64,000 bases of DNA, from the NCBI RefSeq assembly GCF_000716445.1, contig NZ_JNWK01000031.1, forward strand, positions 55,718 through 119,717. The letters run 5' to 3'. This stretch comes from Streptomyces wedmorensis. GTDB taxonomy: Bacteria > Actinomycetota > Actinomycetes > Streptomycetales > Streptomycetaceae. The notes under the pieces were generated by a model. The model was not told the origin of the DNA, searched no databases, and saw only the letters and a list, made by a program, of their open reading frames with translations. A program made the position numbers and the translations under genes. Numbering within the stretch: the first letter of the stretch is position 1; each line of letters opens with the position of its first letter. This document shows positions 22,911 through 31,502 of this stretch, piece after piece.

Positions 22911-24185
22911 CTAAGGCGTCTGGGACGTCTGATCGGGCTTGAGGAACGCGTTCCAGCCGCCCGCGGGCTTCTGCCCCACTTCCAGGCCGCGCAGTTTGTC
23001 GAGGATCAGCGGGTCCTGGACGTCGAGCCAGTCGACGAACTGCTTGAAGGAGACGAGCCGGACGTCCTTCTTTCCGGCCATTCCCTTGAGCGCGTCCTCG
23101 ACGGCGTCCATGTAGATGCCGCCGTTCCACTGCTCGAAGTGGTTGCCGATGTAGAAGGGCGCGCGGTTCGACTCGTACGCGCGCGTGAAGCCGCCCAGGA
23201 GTGCGTCGGTGGCCTGCTTGCGCCAGCCCGGGTAGCGGGAGGGCATGCCCTTCGTCGTGTTCTTCGACTGGTTGGCGAGCATGTTGTAGTCCATGGAGAG
23301 GACTTCGAAGGAGTGCCCGGGGAAGGGCACGGCCTGGAGCGGCAGGTCCCAGATGCCCTGGCGCTTGACGGGCCACATCTGCCGGCCGCCGGGCGAGCTG
23401 GCGTCGTAGCGCCAGCCGAGCCGCTTGGCGGTGGGGAGCAGGTTGTCCTGGCCGAGGAGGCAGGGGGTGCGGCCGCCGACGAGCTCCTTCGAGTAGTCGA
23501 AGGGCAGCGGGTCGAGGTCGGTCCAGCCGCTGTTCGTCTTCCATTCGGTGACGAACTTCATGGCCTGGTCGATCTCGCTCTGCCACTGGGCCGGGGTCCA
23601 GTTCCCGACGGAGCCGGAGCCGCCGCAGAAGTGCCCGTTGAAGTGGGTGCCGATCTCGTGGCCTTCGAGCCAGGCCTGCCGGACGTACTTCAGGGTGTCC
23701 TTGATGTGGGCGTCGGTGAGGTAGCCGATGTCGGAGGCGCCGACGCGGTTGTTCGGCGGGCGGTAGAGGTCCTTCTTCGATTCGGGCAGGAGGTAGATCC
23801 CGGAGAGGAAGAACGTCATCGCCGCGTCGTGGTTCTTGGCGAGTTCGAGGAAGCGGGGGAAGAGGCCGTTGCCGACCTCGCCGGCGCCGTCCCAGGAGAA
23901 GATCACGAACTGGGGCGGGGTCTGACCGGGTTCGAGCGGGACGGGGGCGTCGGGCTGGTGCGGCTGCTTGCCGGTGTCGGCGGTGGAACCGTCGCCGATG
24001 AGCCGGATGTCCTTGGTCGGGGTGGGCGTGGCCGGCCGGGTGGTGGCGTCACCCCCCTTGCCGGGTCCGGAACGTCCCGGCTTGTCCGTTCCGTTGGTGC
24101 TGCATCCGGCGATGCCGATCGCCGCCGCGGCGCCAACGCCCGCCCCGAGCAGCCCCCTTCGACTGATCCCACTGATCCCGCGCAT
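22911..24185 (-). CDS. Tat-exported lipoprotein, polysaccharide-deacetylase-like
   Basis: 424 residues. Twin-arginine signal ISRRGLLGAGVGAAAAIG is followed by the lipobox IAGC. The body resembles the NodB/polysaccharide deacetylase barrel (FVIFSWDGAGEVGNGLFPRF, HEIGTHFNGHFCG), but the usual metal-binding triad is not obvious: the first Asp appears as SWDG and the H-x3-H element appears as HEIGTHFNGH. A hydrolase on cell-wall glycans is possible. ATG at 24185 has GGGG five bases upstream. It may lead the cytochrome c operon. Confidence 0.75.
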   Translation of the reverse strand: MRGISGISRRGLLGAGVGAAAAIGIAGCSTNGTDKPGRSGPGKGGDATTRPATPTPTKDIRLIGDGSTADTGKQPHQPDAPVPLEPGQTPPQFVIFSWDGAGEVGNGLFPRFLELAKNHDAAMTFFLSGIYLLPESKKDLYRPPNNRVGASDIGYLTDAHIKDTLKYVRQAWLEGHEIGTHFNGHFCGGSGSVGNWTPAQWQSEIDQAMKFVTEWKTNSGWTDLDPLPFDYSKELVGGRTPCLLGQDNLLPTAKRLGWRYDASSPGGRQMWPVKRQGIWDLPLQAVPFPGHSFEVLSMDYNMLANQSKNTTKGMPSRYPGWRKQATDALLGGFTRAYESNRAPFYIGNHFEQWNGGIYMDAVEDALKGMAGKKDVRLVSFKQFVDWLDVQDPLILDKLRGLEVGQKPAGGWNAFLKPDQTSQTP

Positions 24186-24453
24186 GACTACCCCATTCGC
24201 GCTGACGTATGACCTGAACGTCATCCAAACCGACAATGAGTGAGATGCAGGGAGGAACACGGAGGTTCCGGTAAATAGCACAAAAATTTCAGGGCGGCCG
24301 GATGACATGAACATCACCGACCGCCCTGAACTGTGGACCTTCACCCGCGCGCTGTCCAGTGGAGCCGCGCCCGCACGCGAAAGGCGCCCCGGAGAACCGG
24401 GGCGCCTCCTTCCGGGACCTGGGGCTGTCCGGCGGATCAGGGCCGGACAGGCC
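24186..24453. other. Intergenic region between convergent-in-tandem units
   Basis: The part near 24230-24310 is comparatively AT-rich (GGTAAATAGCACAAAAATTTC) and should hold the promoter of the deacetylase gene. The part near 24383-24406 holds a terminator. Nothing else is recognised. Confidence 0.5.
24383..24406 (-). terminator. Terminator of the hemL-phosphatase operon
   Basis: Perfect 10-bp stem GGCGCCCCGG / CCGGGGCGCC with loop AGAA, followed on the minus strand by TTTCGCG. It lies 48 bp after the phosphatase stop. Confidence 0.8.
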
Positions 24454-25158
24454 CTACGCCCCGAACGCCTTCGACTTCCCCTTGACCGGCTTCGCGCCCG
24501 CGAGCAGGTGCGCCGGGACCAGGTCCCGGGCCGGCTCGCTGTAACCGACCGAGACGATCTTGTCGCCCTGGTACGTGAACGAGGTCAGCGAGGCCAGCGT
24601 GCACTGCCGCCGCCGCGGGTCGTGCCAGAGCCGCCGCTTCTCCACGAAGCTGCGGACGATCCAGATCGGCAGCTGGTGGCTGACGCAGACCGCCTCGTGC
24701 CCCCGGGCCGCGTCCTTCGCCGCGTCCAGCGCGCCCATCATCCGGACGACCTGCTCGACGTACGGCTCGCCCCAGGACGGCTGGAACGGGTTGGTGAGGT
24801 GCTTCCAGTTCCCCGGCTTGCGCAGGGCCCCGTCACCGACGCCGAAGGTCTTGCCCTCGAAGACGTTCGCCGCCTCGATCAGCCGCTCGTCGCAGGCCAG
24901 GTCCAGGCCGTGCGCCTTGGCCACCGGCGTCGCCGTCTCCTGCGCCCGCTCCAGCGGGGAGGCGACGACGTACGTGACGTCCCGGTCGGCCAGGTGCTCC
25001 GCGACCCGGTCCGCCATCTGACGGCCCAGCTCGGAGAGGTGGTAGCCGGCCCGGCGCCCGTAGAGGACACCGTCCGGGTTGTGCACCTCGCCGTGCCGCA
25101 TCAGGTGGACGACGGTGATGTCCCGGTCGCTCTTCGGGGAGCTCGTCGCGTCGCTCAT
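24454..25158 (-). CDS. Histidine phosphatase (phosphoglycerate mutase superfamily)
   Basis: 234 residues. The N-terminal [10 protein letters not shown] holds the phosphorylated His (RHG); a later [14 protein letters not shown] and [10 protein letters not shown] complete the catalytic pocket with the second His. Gpm-like fold; substrate unknown, a phosphatase more likely than a mutase. The ATG at 25158 overlaps the hemL stop (ATGA), a pairing I recall at hemL loci in other Streptomyces. The role in haem synthesis, if any, is not established. Confidence 0.82.
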   Translation of the reverse strand: MSDATSSPKSDRDITVVHLMRHGEVHNPDGVLYGRRAGYHLSELGRQMADRVAEHLADRDVTYVVASPLERAQETATPVAKAHGLDLACDERLIEAANVFEGKTFGVGDGALRKPGNWKHLTNPFQPSWGEPYVEQVVRMMGALDAAKDAARGHEAVCVSHQLPIWIVRSFVEKRRLWHDPRRRQCTLASLTSFTYQGDKIVSVGYSEPARDLVPAHLLAGAKPVKGKSKAFGA

Positions 25159-26462
25159 GCCGTCGCCTCCGCGGCGGCGCGGGCGGCGGCCGGCAGCGCG
25201 GCGGCGATCCGCTCGATCGCCCGCTCGTCGTGCGCGGTCGACACGAACCACGACTCGAACGCGGACGGCGGCAGGTACACGCCGTCGGCCAGCATCGAGT
25301 GGAAGAACGCGTTGAAGCGGAACGCCTCCTGCTTCTTCGCGTCGTCGTAGTTCCGCACCTCGTCGGCGGTGAAGAACACCGAGAACATGTTGGACGCGGT
25401 CTGCAGCCGGTGCGCCACGCCCTCCTTCGCCAGCGCGCCCGTGACCAGGCCCTGGATCTCCGCCGACACCGCGTCCACCTTCGCGTACGCGGCCTCGTCG
25501 AGCAGCCGCAGCTGCGCGAGCCCGGCGGCGGTCGCGACCGGGTTGCCCGAGAGGGTGCCCGCCTGGTAGACCGGCCCGGCCGGGGCCAGGTGCCCCATGA
25601 CGTCGGCGCGGCCACCGAACGCGGCGGCCGGGAAGCCACCGCCCATGACCTTGCCGAAGGTCATCAGGTCGGGCTTCACCCCGTCGACGCCGTACCAGCC
25701 GGCCCGGCTCGTACGGAAACCGGTCATCACCTCGTCGGAGATGTACAGCGCGCCGTTCTCCCGGCACAGGTCCGCCAGGCCCTGGTTGAAGCCCTCCACC
25801 GGCGGCACGACGCCCATGTTGCCGGGCGAGGCCTCCGTGATGACACAGGCGATCTCCCCCGGGTGCGCGGCGAAGGCCGCCCGCACCGCGTCCAGGTCGT
25901 TGTAGGGCAGCACGATGGTGTCGCCGGCCTGCGCGCCGGTCACACCGGGCGTGTCCGGGAGACCGAAGGTGGCGAGACCGGAACCGGCGGCGGCCAGCAG
26001 AGCGTCCACGTGGCCGTGGTAGCAGCCCGCGAACTTCACGACCTTGGCGCGCCCGGTGAACCCGCGGGCCAGCCGGATCGCGGACATCGTCGCCTCCGTG
26101 CCCGAGGAGACCAGCCGCACCTGCTCGACCGGCTCGATCCGTGCGACGATCTCCTCGCCGAGCGCGACCTCGCCCTCGCCGGGCGTGCCGAACGAGGTGC
26201 CGCGGGCCACGGCCGCCTGCACCGCGGCGGTGACCTCCGGGTGCGCGTGGCCGAGAATCATCGGCCCCCACGAGCAGACCAGGTCGACGTACTCACGACC
26301 GTCCGCGTCGGTGAGGTACGGACCGGAACCGGACACCATGAACCGGGGCGTTCCGCCCACGGCCCGGAAGGCACGCACCGGTGAGTTCACGCCGCCGGGC
26401 GTCACGAGGGAAGCGCGGTCGAAAAGCGTCTGTGAGACTGGGGCTTCGTATGAATACGGCAC
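25155..26462 (-). CDS. hemL: Glutamate-1-semialdehyde 2,1-aminomutase
   Basis: 435 residues, normal length. PLP-dependent class III aminotransferase fold: [14 protein letters not shown] near the N-terminus, [24 protein letters not shown], and the PLP lysine in [16 protein letters not shown]. It converts glutamate-1-semialdehyde to 5-aminolevulinate in the C5 haem pathway, after hemA in this same window. GTG at 26462 has AGGA five bases upstream. The frame stays open further upstream, where part of the N-terminal coding sequence is duplicated. Confidence 0.93.
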   Translation of the reverse strand: MPYSYEAPVSQTLFDRASLVTPGGVNSPVRAFRAVGGTPRFMVSGSGPYLTDADGREYVDLVCSWGPMILGHAHPEVTAAVQAAVARGTSFGTPGEGEVALGEEIVARIEPVEQVRLVSSGTEATMSAIRLARGFTGRAKVVKFAGCYHGHVDALLAAAGSGLATFGLPDTPGVTGAQAGDTIVLPYNDLDAVRAAFAAHPGEIACVITEASPGNMGVVPPVEGFNQGLADLCRENGALYISDEVMTGFRTSRAGWYGVDGVKPDLMTFGKVMGGGFPAAAFGGRADVMGHLAPAGPVYQAGTLSGNPVATAAGLAQLRLLDEAAYAKVDAVSAEIQGLVTGALAKEGVAHRLQTASNMFSVFFTADEVRNYDDAKKQEAFRFNAFFHSMLADGVYLPPSAFESWFVSTAHDERAIERIAAALPAAARAAAEATA

Positions 26463-26579
26463 TGTGATCCTGACCTGCGAGAACGACTTCGGGCACGACA
26501 TCGGGAACGGAGGGACGGCGGTGAGCATCCTGTCTGTTACGCCGGGGCGCCCCCCCCTCCGCGTCTGCGAAACTGGGGC
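26427..26579 (-). repeat. Duplicated hemL 5' coding segment
   Basis: The 18-bp segment encoding APVSQT (26427-26444 in the gene) recurs at 26562-26579 with two mismatches, 135 bp upstream, again in an open frame and again following a PY-D/E-A context. The upstream copy follows CAT CCC TAT GAC and has a possible GTG start. Confidence 0.65.
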
Positions 26580-26733
26580 GTCATAGGGATGGCTCACGGA
26601 ATCCATGGTGTCAGAGGCCACGACGTTCTTGCGGACAGGTGTTTCACCGTACGAACGCGGGGGAGGTCACTGACACGATGATCGGGTTGCGCGGCGGGGT
26701 CGTGTTGCCGAGAAAAAGCAGTCGGGTGGAGAT
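26463..26733. other. Divergent promoter region of hemL and 26734 gene
   Basis: Holds the upstream copy of the hemL 5' segment, an open minus-strand frame, and short purine-rich stretches near 26706-26720 (AGAAAAAGCAG). No clear -35/-10 pair was identified. Confidence 0.4.
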
Positions 26734-27336
26734 ATGCATCGCGGTGGCGGACCGGGCGAGGGGACGGACGATCTGGGTCCGGAGTCTGCCCGGCGGGGGA
26801 GACACCGGCGGCGGCGGACCGACGACCGGACCGCACCGGAGGGCCGGCCGAACCCGGACCCCGCGGCGGATTCACCCCCCACGACCGGAGGCCGGAGCTT
26901 GGGGGTGACGTACAAGTACTTCGGCGCGCCCGACGGCGCCACCGCGGCCCGCGTCCCGATCTCCATGCGGCCGGAGGAACTCGGCGGGGACGAGCTCGGC
27001 ATGGGCGGCATGTTCACCAAGATCAAGCCGGAGACCATAGCGGCCATGGTCCTCACCGGCATCCAGGGCATGCCCCTGCACAAGGTGCCCCCGCTGGAAC
27101 TGGTCGTCCTCCACCCCGACTACGCCGTCGTCAAGCTGCCGATGACCGTCGTCGACCCGCTGCGCGGGATCGGCGAGGAGTCCGTCGGCGCCGCCGCCTT
27201 CATCTGGTCCACCGTCCCCGACCGCGGCGGCCCCCGCGACGCCTTCGACGTCTACCAGCTCCTCCACGAGTGGCAGGACTTCTCCGTCCGCCTCCACGAA
27301 GCGGGGCACCAGCCGTACTGCCTGGTCTGGCCGTAG
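26734..27336 (+). CDS. Conserved hypothetical protein
   Basis: 200 residues as drawn. The first 55 residues are low-complexity (Gly/Arg/Asp/Pro). The conserved-looking part begins VTYKYFGAPDGATAARVP and includes GGMFTKIKPETIAAMVLTGI and HPDYAVVKLPMTVVDPL. I recognise it as a Streptomyces hypothetical but know no function. The ATG at 26734 has a poor spacing (GGAG two bases away), so translation may begin instead at TTG 26899 or GTG 26905, shortly before VTYKYFG. Divergent from hemL. Confidence 0.6.
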   Translation: MHRGGGPGEGTDDLGPESARRGRHRRRRTDDRTAPEGRPNPDPAADSPPTTGGRSLGVTYKYFGAPDGATAARVPISMRPEELGGDELGMGGMFTKIKPETIAAMVLTGIQGMPLHKVPPLELVVLHPDYAVVKLPMTVVDPLRGIGEESVGAAAFIWSTVPDRGGPRDAFDVYQLLHEWQDFSVRLHEAGHQPYCLVWP

Positions 27337-27521
27337 GGGCCCGTCGACTGCGCCTCCCGAGCCGTTCGCCGTCCCACGGACGACCCACGAGCAGGCGTTT
27401 CGCCGCACTTCCGGCTCTCATAAGTGCTGAAGTTAGGACGAATGGTATGTAATGCGCGGAAGTCGCGCCCTTCGGGGAGCCCGTACGCCCCGTGGGAGCC
27501 CCGGACGAGGAAGGACCACGC

Positions 27522-27962
27522 GTGAGCGGAGCACGAGGAGCGCGGATGGCCGGCGAACCCATGCAGATCGGCGAGGTCGCGGCACGGACCGAGCTGCCCC
27601 TGCGGACCATCCGCCAGTACGAGGACAACGGCCTGGTCGTACCGTCCGCGGCCTCACCGGGCGGCTTCCCCCTCTACACGGACGCGGACGTGTCCCGGCT
27701 GATGGTCGTCCGCCGCATGAAGCCCCTCGGCTTCACCCTCGACGAGACCCGCGAACTCCTCACCGCGGTCGACCGGCTCGCCGCCGACCGCCCGGGCACG
27801 GACACCGAACTCGACCCGGACGAGCGGGCCGCGCTCACGGCCCGCGTCCGCCGCTACGAACAGGCCGCCGCGGAGCGGGTCGCCGAACTGCGGGCCCAGC
27901 TCGCCCGCGCCGAGGAGTTCGCCGACTCCCTCCGCACCCGCCTCACCGCCACCCCGGCCTGA
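27522..27962 (+). CDS. MerR-family transcriptional regulator
   Basis: 146 residues. The MerR winged helix-turn-helix MQIGEVAARTELPLRTIRQ, then YEDNGLVVPSAASPGGFPLY, is followed by a long coiled-coil dimerisation helix (RVRRYEQAAAERVAELRAQL). No clear metal-binding cysteines, so probably not a metal sensor. GTG at 27522 is preferred because AGGAAGG lies about 7 nt upstream; the internal ATGs at 27546 and 27561 are alternatives. The 3' end overlaps antisense with the convergent gene by 109 bp. Confidence 0.8.
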   Translation: MSGARGARMAGEPMQIGEVAARTELPLRTIRQYEDNGLVVPSAASPGGFPLYTDADVSRLMVVRRMKPLGFTLDETRELLTAVDRLAADRPGTDTELDPDERAALTARVRRYEQAAAERVAELRAQLARAEEFADSLRTRLTATPA

Positions 27963-28756
27963 CCGGCGGGCGGGCGGCGCTCACCCGGCATGGGCGTGCG
28001 CTGCCGGCGGGCGGGACCCACCGGCACCTCGTACGGCGGCGTCGCGTGCTCCCGGCTGTCGAACAGCACCAGACCGGGGCCGAGCTCCACGACCCGGCCC
28101 CAGTCCGCGGTGAGCCAGTTGGCCCCGGGCCCGGGGCCGGGATCGAGCAGCCTGACCCCGAGCTCCGCCAGCCGCGCCAGCTCCGGCCACGCCTGCGGCC
28201 GGGCCAGATGCACCTGGTCGCGCCCCGCCCCGGAGAGCGCCAGGACCGTGAGCTCCCTCCTGCCCACCGCCTCCCGCAGGACGATCTCGGCGGCCCCCAG
28301 GTCGGCCCCGAAGCCGATCGGCGGCGCGGCGCCCAGGGTCGCCGCCAGCGCGCCGAAGCGGTCCAGGATCGCCGCGAGCGACAGCTCGTTGCCGACGGAG
28401 AGCGCGACGAGGGGCACCCCGAGCCGCTCGGCGACCGCCTCGTCCAGCGCGTACGGGCTCTTCCCGTCGTAGGTCACGTCCACGATCACGTCCGGCCGCA
28501 GCTCCCGCAGCCGCTCCTCGTCCAGGGCCCGGCCCGGACCGACGTACGGGACCCCGGCGGCGGCGAGCCCGCCCCCCTTCGCCGGATCGAGCACCCCGCC
28601 GTCGTGTCCCGAGCCGTAGACGGCGACCGGTGTCACCCCCAGGTCGCGGAGCGCCGCTCCCGCCCGCACGTACGCGACCACCCGCCGCGGCACGCGGTCC
28701 GCGCCCCGTTCCGCACCTCTGTCGTCCGTGAATCCCCATGCCTGTGCTCCGGACAT
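27854..28756 (-). CDS. TroA/BtuF-like substrate-binding domain protein, no signal peptide
   Basis: 300 residues. It begins with FTDDRGAERGADRVPRRVVA and AGAALRDLGVTPVAVYGSG, the opening of iron-siderophore or B12 binding proteins (TroA-like), and includes RPDVIVDVTYDGKSPYALDE. No signal peptide or lipobox is seen, so it looks cytosolic. After VLFDSREHATPPYEVPVG the tail becomes arginine-rich and runs antisense through merR; the true C-terminus may be shorter or altered by a frameshift. No transport genes are adjacent. ATG at 28756 has GGGAG 7 nt upstream. Confidence 0.65.
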   Translation of the reverse strand: MSGAQAWGFTDDRGAERGADRVPRRVVAYVRAGAALRDLGVTPVAVYGSGHDGGVLDPAKGGGLAAAGVPYVGPGRALDEERLRELRPDVIVDVTYDGKSPYALDEAVAERLGVPLVALSVGNELSLAAILDRFGALAATLGAAPPIGFGADLGAAEIVLREAVGRRELTVLALSGAGRDQVHLARPQAWPELARLAELGVRLLDPGPGPGANWLTADWGRVVELGPGLVLFDSREHATPPYEVPVGPARRQRTPMPGERRPPAGQAGVAVRRVRRESANSSARASWARSSATRSAAACS

Positions 28757-28871
28757 GCGGCAGCTCCCTCCCCGGCCGGAATCTCCCTCTTCTGTCACCT
28801 TGAAGCGGTTCCCCGGCCCGCACAAGAGGGCCTGCGCGCGGGCGCCGCGCGCCGGGCGGCCACCGGCGCCC

Positions 28872-28893
28872 GCCCGGGACTTCGGTCCCGGGC
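28872..28893. promoter_or_regulatory. UUCG-loop hairpin in a divergent leader
   Basis: 9-bp perfect stem GCCCGGGAC / GTCCCGGGC with a TTCG tetraloop, lying between the divergent genes starting at 28756 and 29033. It is too far from any stop to be a normal terminator; it could be a leader attenuator or mRNA stabiliser. Confidence 0.5.
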
Positions 28894-29032
28894 CCCCTGC
28901 CGAAAGTCCCCCAGGGTGGTGTTAACTGAACGGGTCGGGAGGAAGTAGCAGGAATCGCCAGCGCCGACGTGCACGCGCGCCACCTGCCGGGACGCGCCGG
29001 GTACGGACGGCCCTCACGCCCTGGAGTGAGCC

Positions 29033-29272
29033 ATGTCCTTGCCCGGCCAGTTGTCCGACCCCCGCGTCCTCACTCTCTTCGGCCTGCTCGCCGTCTCCAC
29101 GGTGGTCTGGCTGACCCTCGGCCTGCGCGCCCGCCGCCGCGACCGGGCGGCCACCCCGCTGGAGCGCGTCTGGCACCCCCAGGAGTCCGTGGCCCTGACC
29201 CCCGCCGAAGAGCACGCCTTCGGCCAGGTCGTCTCCCGCCTCGCCCCCGGCTCCCCCGGCCGCCTGCGCTGA
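29033..29272 (+). CDS. Small single-pass membrane protein
   Basis: 79 residues. One transmembrane helix (about residues 12-30, LTLFGLLAVSTVVWLTLGL), then a cytosolic arginine-rich stretch and ERVWHPQESVALTPAEEHAF. Start ATG at 29033 has GGAG 7 nt upstream. No family recognised. The next gene starts 120 bp away after duplicated GC-rich DNA (GGCCGCCTGCGCTG recurs at about 29259 and 29320). Confidence 0.55.
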   Translation: MSLPGQLSDPRVLTLFGLLAVSTVVWLTLGLRARRRDRAATPLERVWHPQESVALTPAEEHAFGQVVSRLAPGSPGRLR

Positions 29273-29393
29273 CCACGACCTCTCGCCGAGGCCGGCTGCG
29301 ACGCCTCTCCGAAGCCGGCCGCCTGCGCTGCCCGCGACGCCTGACCGAAGCCGGCCGGGCCGGCCTGTCAGTGCCCCCGCCTACCGTGGGGAC

Positions 29394-29945
29394 ATGGACA
29401 CTCCCGCGCGCACGACCCAGGAGACCGCCCCCTCACCCGTACGCCTTGAGCCCTGGTCCGAGGAGGACGCGGGCCTGCTGCGCGCCCTGAACGCACCGGA
29501 GCTGACGGAACATCTCGGCGGGCCCGAGACCGAGGAGCAGCTCGTCCGGCGCCACCGCCGGTACGTGGACCTGAGCGCCGACGACACGGGCGCGGGGCGG
29601 ATGTTCCGGATCGTGCTGCTGCCCGAGGAGACCGTGGTGGGCAGCATCGGCTACTGGGCGCGGACCTGGGATGACAGACCGGTGTACGAGACCGGGTGGG
29701 CGGTGCTGCCGGGCTTCCAGGGGCGCGGCGTGGCGACGTCCGCCACGCGCGCGGTCGCGGAGCGGGCCCGGGAGGCGGGGCGCCACCGCCACCTGCACGC
29801 GTTCCCGTCGGCGGACAACGCCGCGTCGAACGCGGTGTGCCGCAAGGCGGGGTTCGAGCTGCTCGGTGAGCGCGGCTTCGAGTATCCGCCGGGACGCCCG
29901 ATGCGCTGCCACGACTGGCGGCTCGACCTGGGGGAGCAGCGCTAG
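29394..29945 (+). CDS. GNAT-family N-acetyltransferase (RimJ/RimL type)
   Basis: 183 residues. The GNAT core VVGSIGYWARTW, then WAVLPGFQGRGVATSATRAV with the acetyl-CoA-binding Q-x-x-G-x-G/A loop, then SNAVCRKAGFELLGER near the C-terminus. It resembles RimJ/RimL ribosomal-protein and small-molecule acetylases. Substrate unknown. Convergent with another GNAT gene across a tandem repeat. Confidence 0.85.
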   Translation: MDTPARTTQETAPSPVRLEPWSEEDAGLLRALNAPELTEHLGGPETEEQLVRRHRRYVDLSADDTGAGRMFRIVLLPEETVVGSIGYWARTWDDRPVYETGWAVLPGFQGRGVATSATRAVAERAREAGRHRHLHAFPSADNAASNAVCRKAGFELLGERGFEYPPGRPMRCHDWRLDLGEQR

Positions 29946-29948
29946 GAG

Positions 29949-30046
29949 GCGTGCTCGGATGGCGTGCTCAGGAGACGTGCGCAGGGAGCGTGCTCCGATG
30001 GCGTGCTCAGGAGACGTGCGCAGGAAGCGTGCTCAGGAGGCGTCTT
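29949..30046. repeat. 39-bp tandem repeat between convergent genes
   Basis: Two full units at 29949-29987 and 29988-30026, differing at few bases, and a partial third from 30027 that runs into the stop region of the minus-strand GNAT gene. Core motif GCGTGCTC followed by GGAGACGTGCGCAGG. In the other strand it would encode a 13-residue repeat. Confidence 0.75.
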
Positions 30047-30482
30047 CCGGTCCGGCCAGCAGCCGGGTGAAGTGGAAGGCCACGATGTCGAAGCGCTCGC
30101 GCAGGTAGAAGCGGTGGGCTCCGGTGCGGTGGGTTCCGGAGTCCAGGTTGAGCTCGTGGCAGCCGGCCGCGCGGGCGTGGGTCTCCAGGTGGGCGACGAG
30201 CGCGTGGCCGACACCGGTCGAGCGTTCGACGGCGGCGGTCACCAGGTCGTCGACGTAGAGCTTGCGCAGGGAACTGGTGTTGTGGATGATCCGCCAGCCC
30301 GCCGCGCCGACACAGCGGCCGCCGTCCGTGTAGGCGGCGGTGAACCGCAGGCCCTGAGGGTGTCCGGCCTCGTACACCTCGCGGAAGAGCTCCGGGGTGA
30401 GGTGGGGGCGGAGCTCGCGGAGGACCGGCAGGAGGTCGCTCTCCAGCCGGGGGTCGCCGGGCTCAAGGTCGATGATCTTCAT
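30033..30482 (-). CDS. GNAT-family N-acetyltransferase
   Basis: 149 residues. GNAT signature: LRKLYVDDLVTAAVERSTGV, then GHALVAHLETHARAAGCHEL and a final RFYLRERFDIVAFHF. Acetyl-CoA binding loop is RSTGVGHAL. Similar small GNATs acetylate amines, antibiotics or peptides; no specific substrate can be proposed. Its stop lies at the edge of the 39-bp repeat. Divergent from the NmrA-type gene. Confidence 0.82.
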   Translation of the reverse strand: MKIIDLEPGDPRLESDLLPVLRELRPHLTPELFREVYEAGHPQGLRFTAAYTDGGRCVGAAGWRIIHNTSSLRKLYVDDLVTAAVERSTGVGHALVAHLETHARAAGCHELNLDSGTHRTGAHRFYLRERFDIVAFHFTRLLAGPEDAS

Positions 30483-30512
30483 GCCGGGACGGTACCCCAG
30501 GTTTTCTCGGGG

Positions 30513-30559
30513 TTGACGGACGAGGCTCCCTCACGGATATTCATCTGCGTAACGCAGAT
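30513..30559 (+). promoter_or_regulatory. Promoter with operator palindrome for the NmrA-like gene
   Basis: TTGACG at 30513-30518 and GATATT at 30536-30541 with 17-bp spacing form a near-consensus promoter. A perfect palindrome ATCTGCGT-A-ACGCAGAT follows at 30543-30559, at the expected start of transcription, with a further half-site CTACGCAG at about 30576. A repressor bound there would block the promoter; no regulator gene of HxlR or MarR type is adjacent. Confidence 0.7.
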
Positions 30560-30650
30560 TATTCGCTACGCAGGAATGTCGGATGCTGCGCGGGTCCGCC
30601 GCGCCCTGCGGCGGCACCGCAATCCACGCCCGCCCGAAAGGACCCCTCCC

Positions 30651-31502
30651 ATGACCGTTCTCGTCACCGGAAGCCGCGGCCGCGTCGCCACCACTCTGCT
30701 CGGCCTCCTCGACTCCGCGGGCATCAAGACCAGGGCCGCCTCCAAACACCCCGCGGACCTCTCCCCACCCGGCGGCGTCGAGACCGTGCGCTGCGACCTC
30801 GCCGATCCCGCCACCTTCGACGCCGCCCTCGCCGGGGTCGACTCCGTCTTCCTCTACGCCGACGCCACCCACGCCGAGGCCTTCGCCGGCCGGGCCCGCG
30901 CCGCCGGCGTCGAGCACATCGCCCTCCTGTCCTCCAGCTCCGTCCTCGCCCCGGACGCCGCCGACAACCCCATCGCCGCCTCCCACCTCGCGGCCGAGCG
31001 CGCCCTCTCCGCCGCCGCGGCCGCCGGGGCGTTCGAGGCCACCCACCTCCAGCCGGGCGCCTTCGCCACCAACGCCCTGCAGTGGACCGGGGCACTCCGG
31101 AGCGGGCAGGGGCCGGCCCTGCCCCACCCCCGGACACACGTCGATCCGATCCACGAACGCGATGTCGCCGAAGCCGCCTTCGCGGTGCTCACCGATCCCC
31201 GGCTGCGCGGCTCCTCGTACCTGCTGACCGGACCCGAGTCACTGACCTTCACCGAGCAGCTGGCGATCATCGCCGAGGTGACGGGCCTCCCCGCGCCCCA
31301 CACCGTCGTCACCCCCGAGGAGTGGAAGGAGTCCGTCGCCGGCTACGTACCCGGCGCCTTCGCGGACGCCCTCCTCTCCTACTGGGCCGCGCACGACGGC
31401 CGGCCCGTACCCCTGACCCGTACCGTCGAGGAGCTCACCGGCCACCCGGCCCGCCCCTTCGCGACCTGGGTCGCCGACCACGCCGACTCCTTCCGCCCCT
31501 GA
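30651..31502 (+). CDS. NmrA-like NAD(P)-binding protein
   Basis: 283 residues. An N-terminal Rossmann motif (TVLVTGSRGRVATTLLGLLD, glycine-rich GxxGxxA form), DSVFLYAD and HIALLSSSSVL, typical of atypical SDRs of the NmrA/QorB group that sense NADP or reduce quinones. The SDR catalytic tyrosine is not evident. ATG at 30651. Transcribed from the promoter just upstream. The last 30 bp of the gene form the first unit of a 43-bp repeat array. Confidence 0.8.
   Translation: MTVLVTGSRGRVATTLLGLLDSAGIKTRAASKHPADLSPPGGVETVRCDLADPATFDAALAGVDSVFLYADATHAEAFAGRARAAGVEHIALLSSSSVLAPDAADNPIAASHLAAERALSAAAAAGAFEATHLQPGAFATNALQWTGALRSGQGPALPHPRTHVDPIHERDVAEAAFAVLTDPRLRGSSYLLTGPESLTFTEQLAIIAEVTGLPAPHTVVTPEEWKESVAGYVPGAFADALLSYWAAHDGRPVPLTRTVEELTGHPARPFATWVADHADSFRP

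Noticed and set aside
29942..30214. Minus-strand frame encoding 13-residue repeats (SEHA-CARLLSTP)
   Set aside because: It is an out-of-frame reading of the 39-bp DNA repeat and of the GNAT gene; no ribosome site or sensible protein composition.
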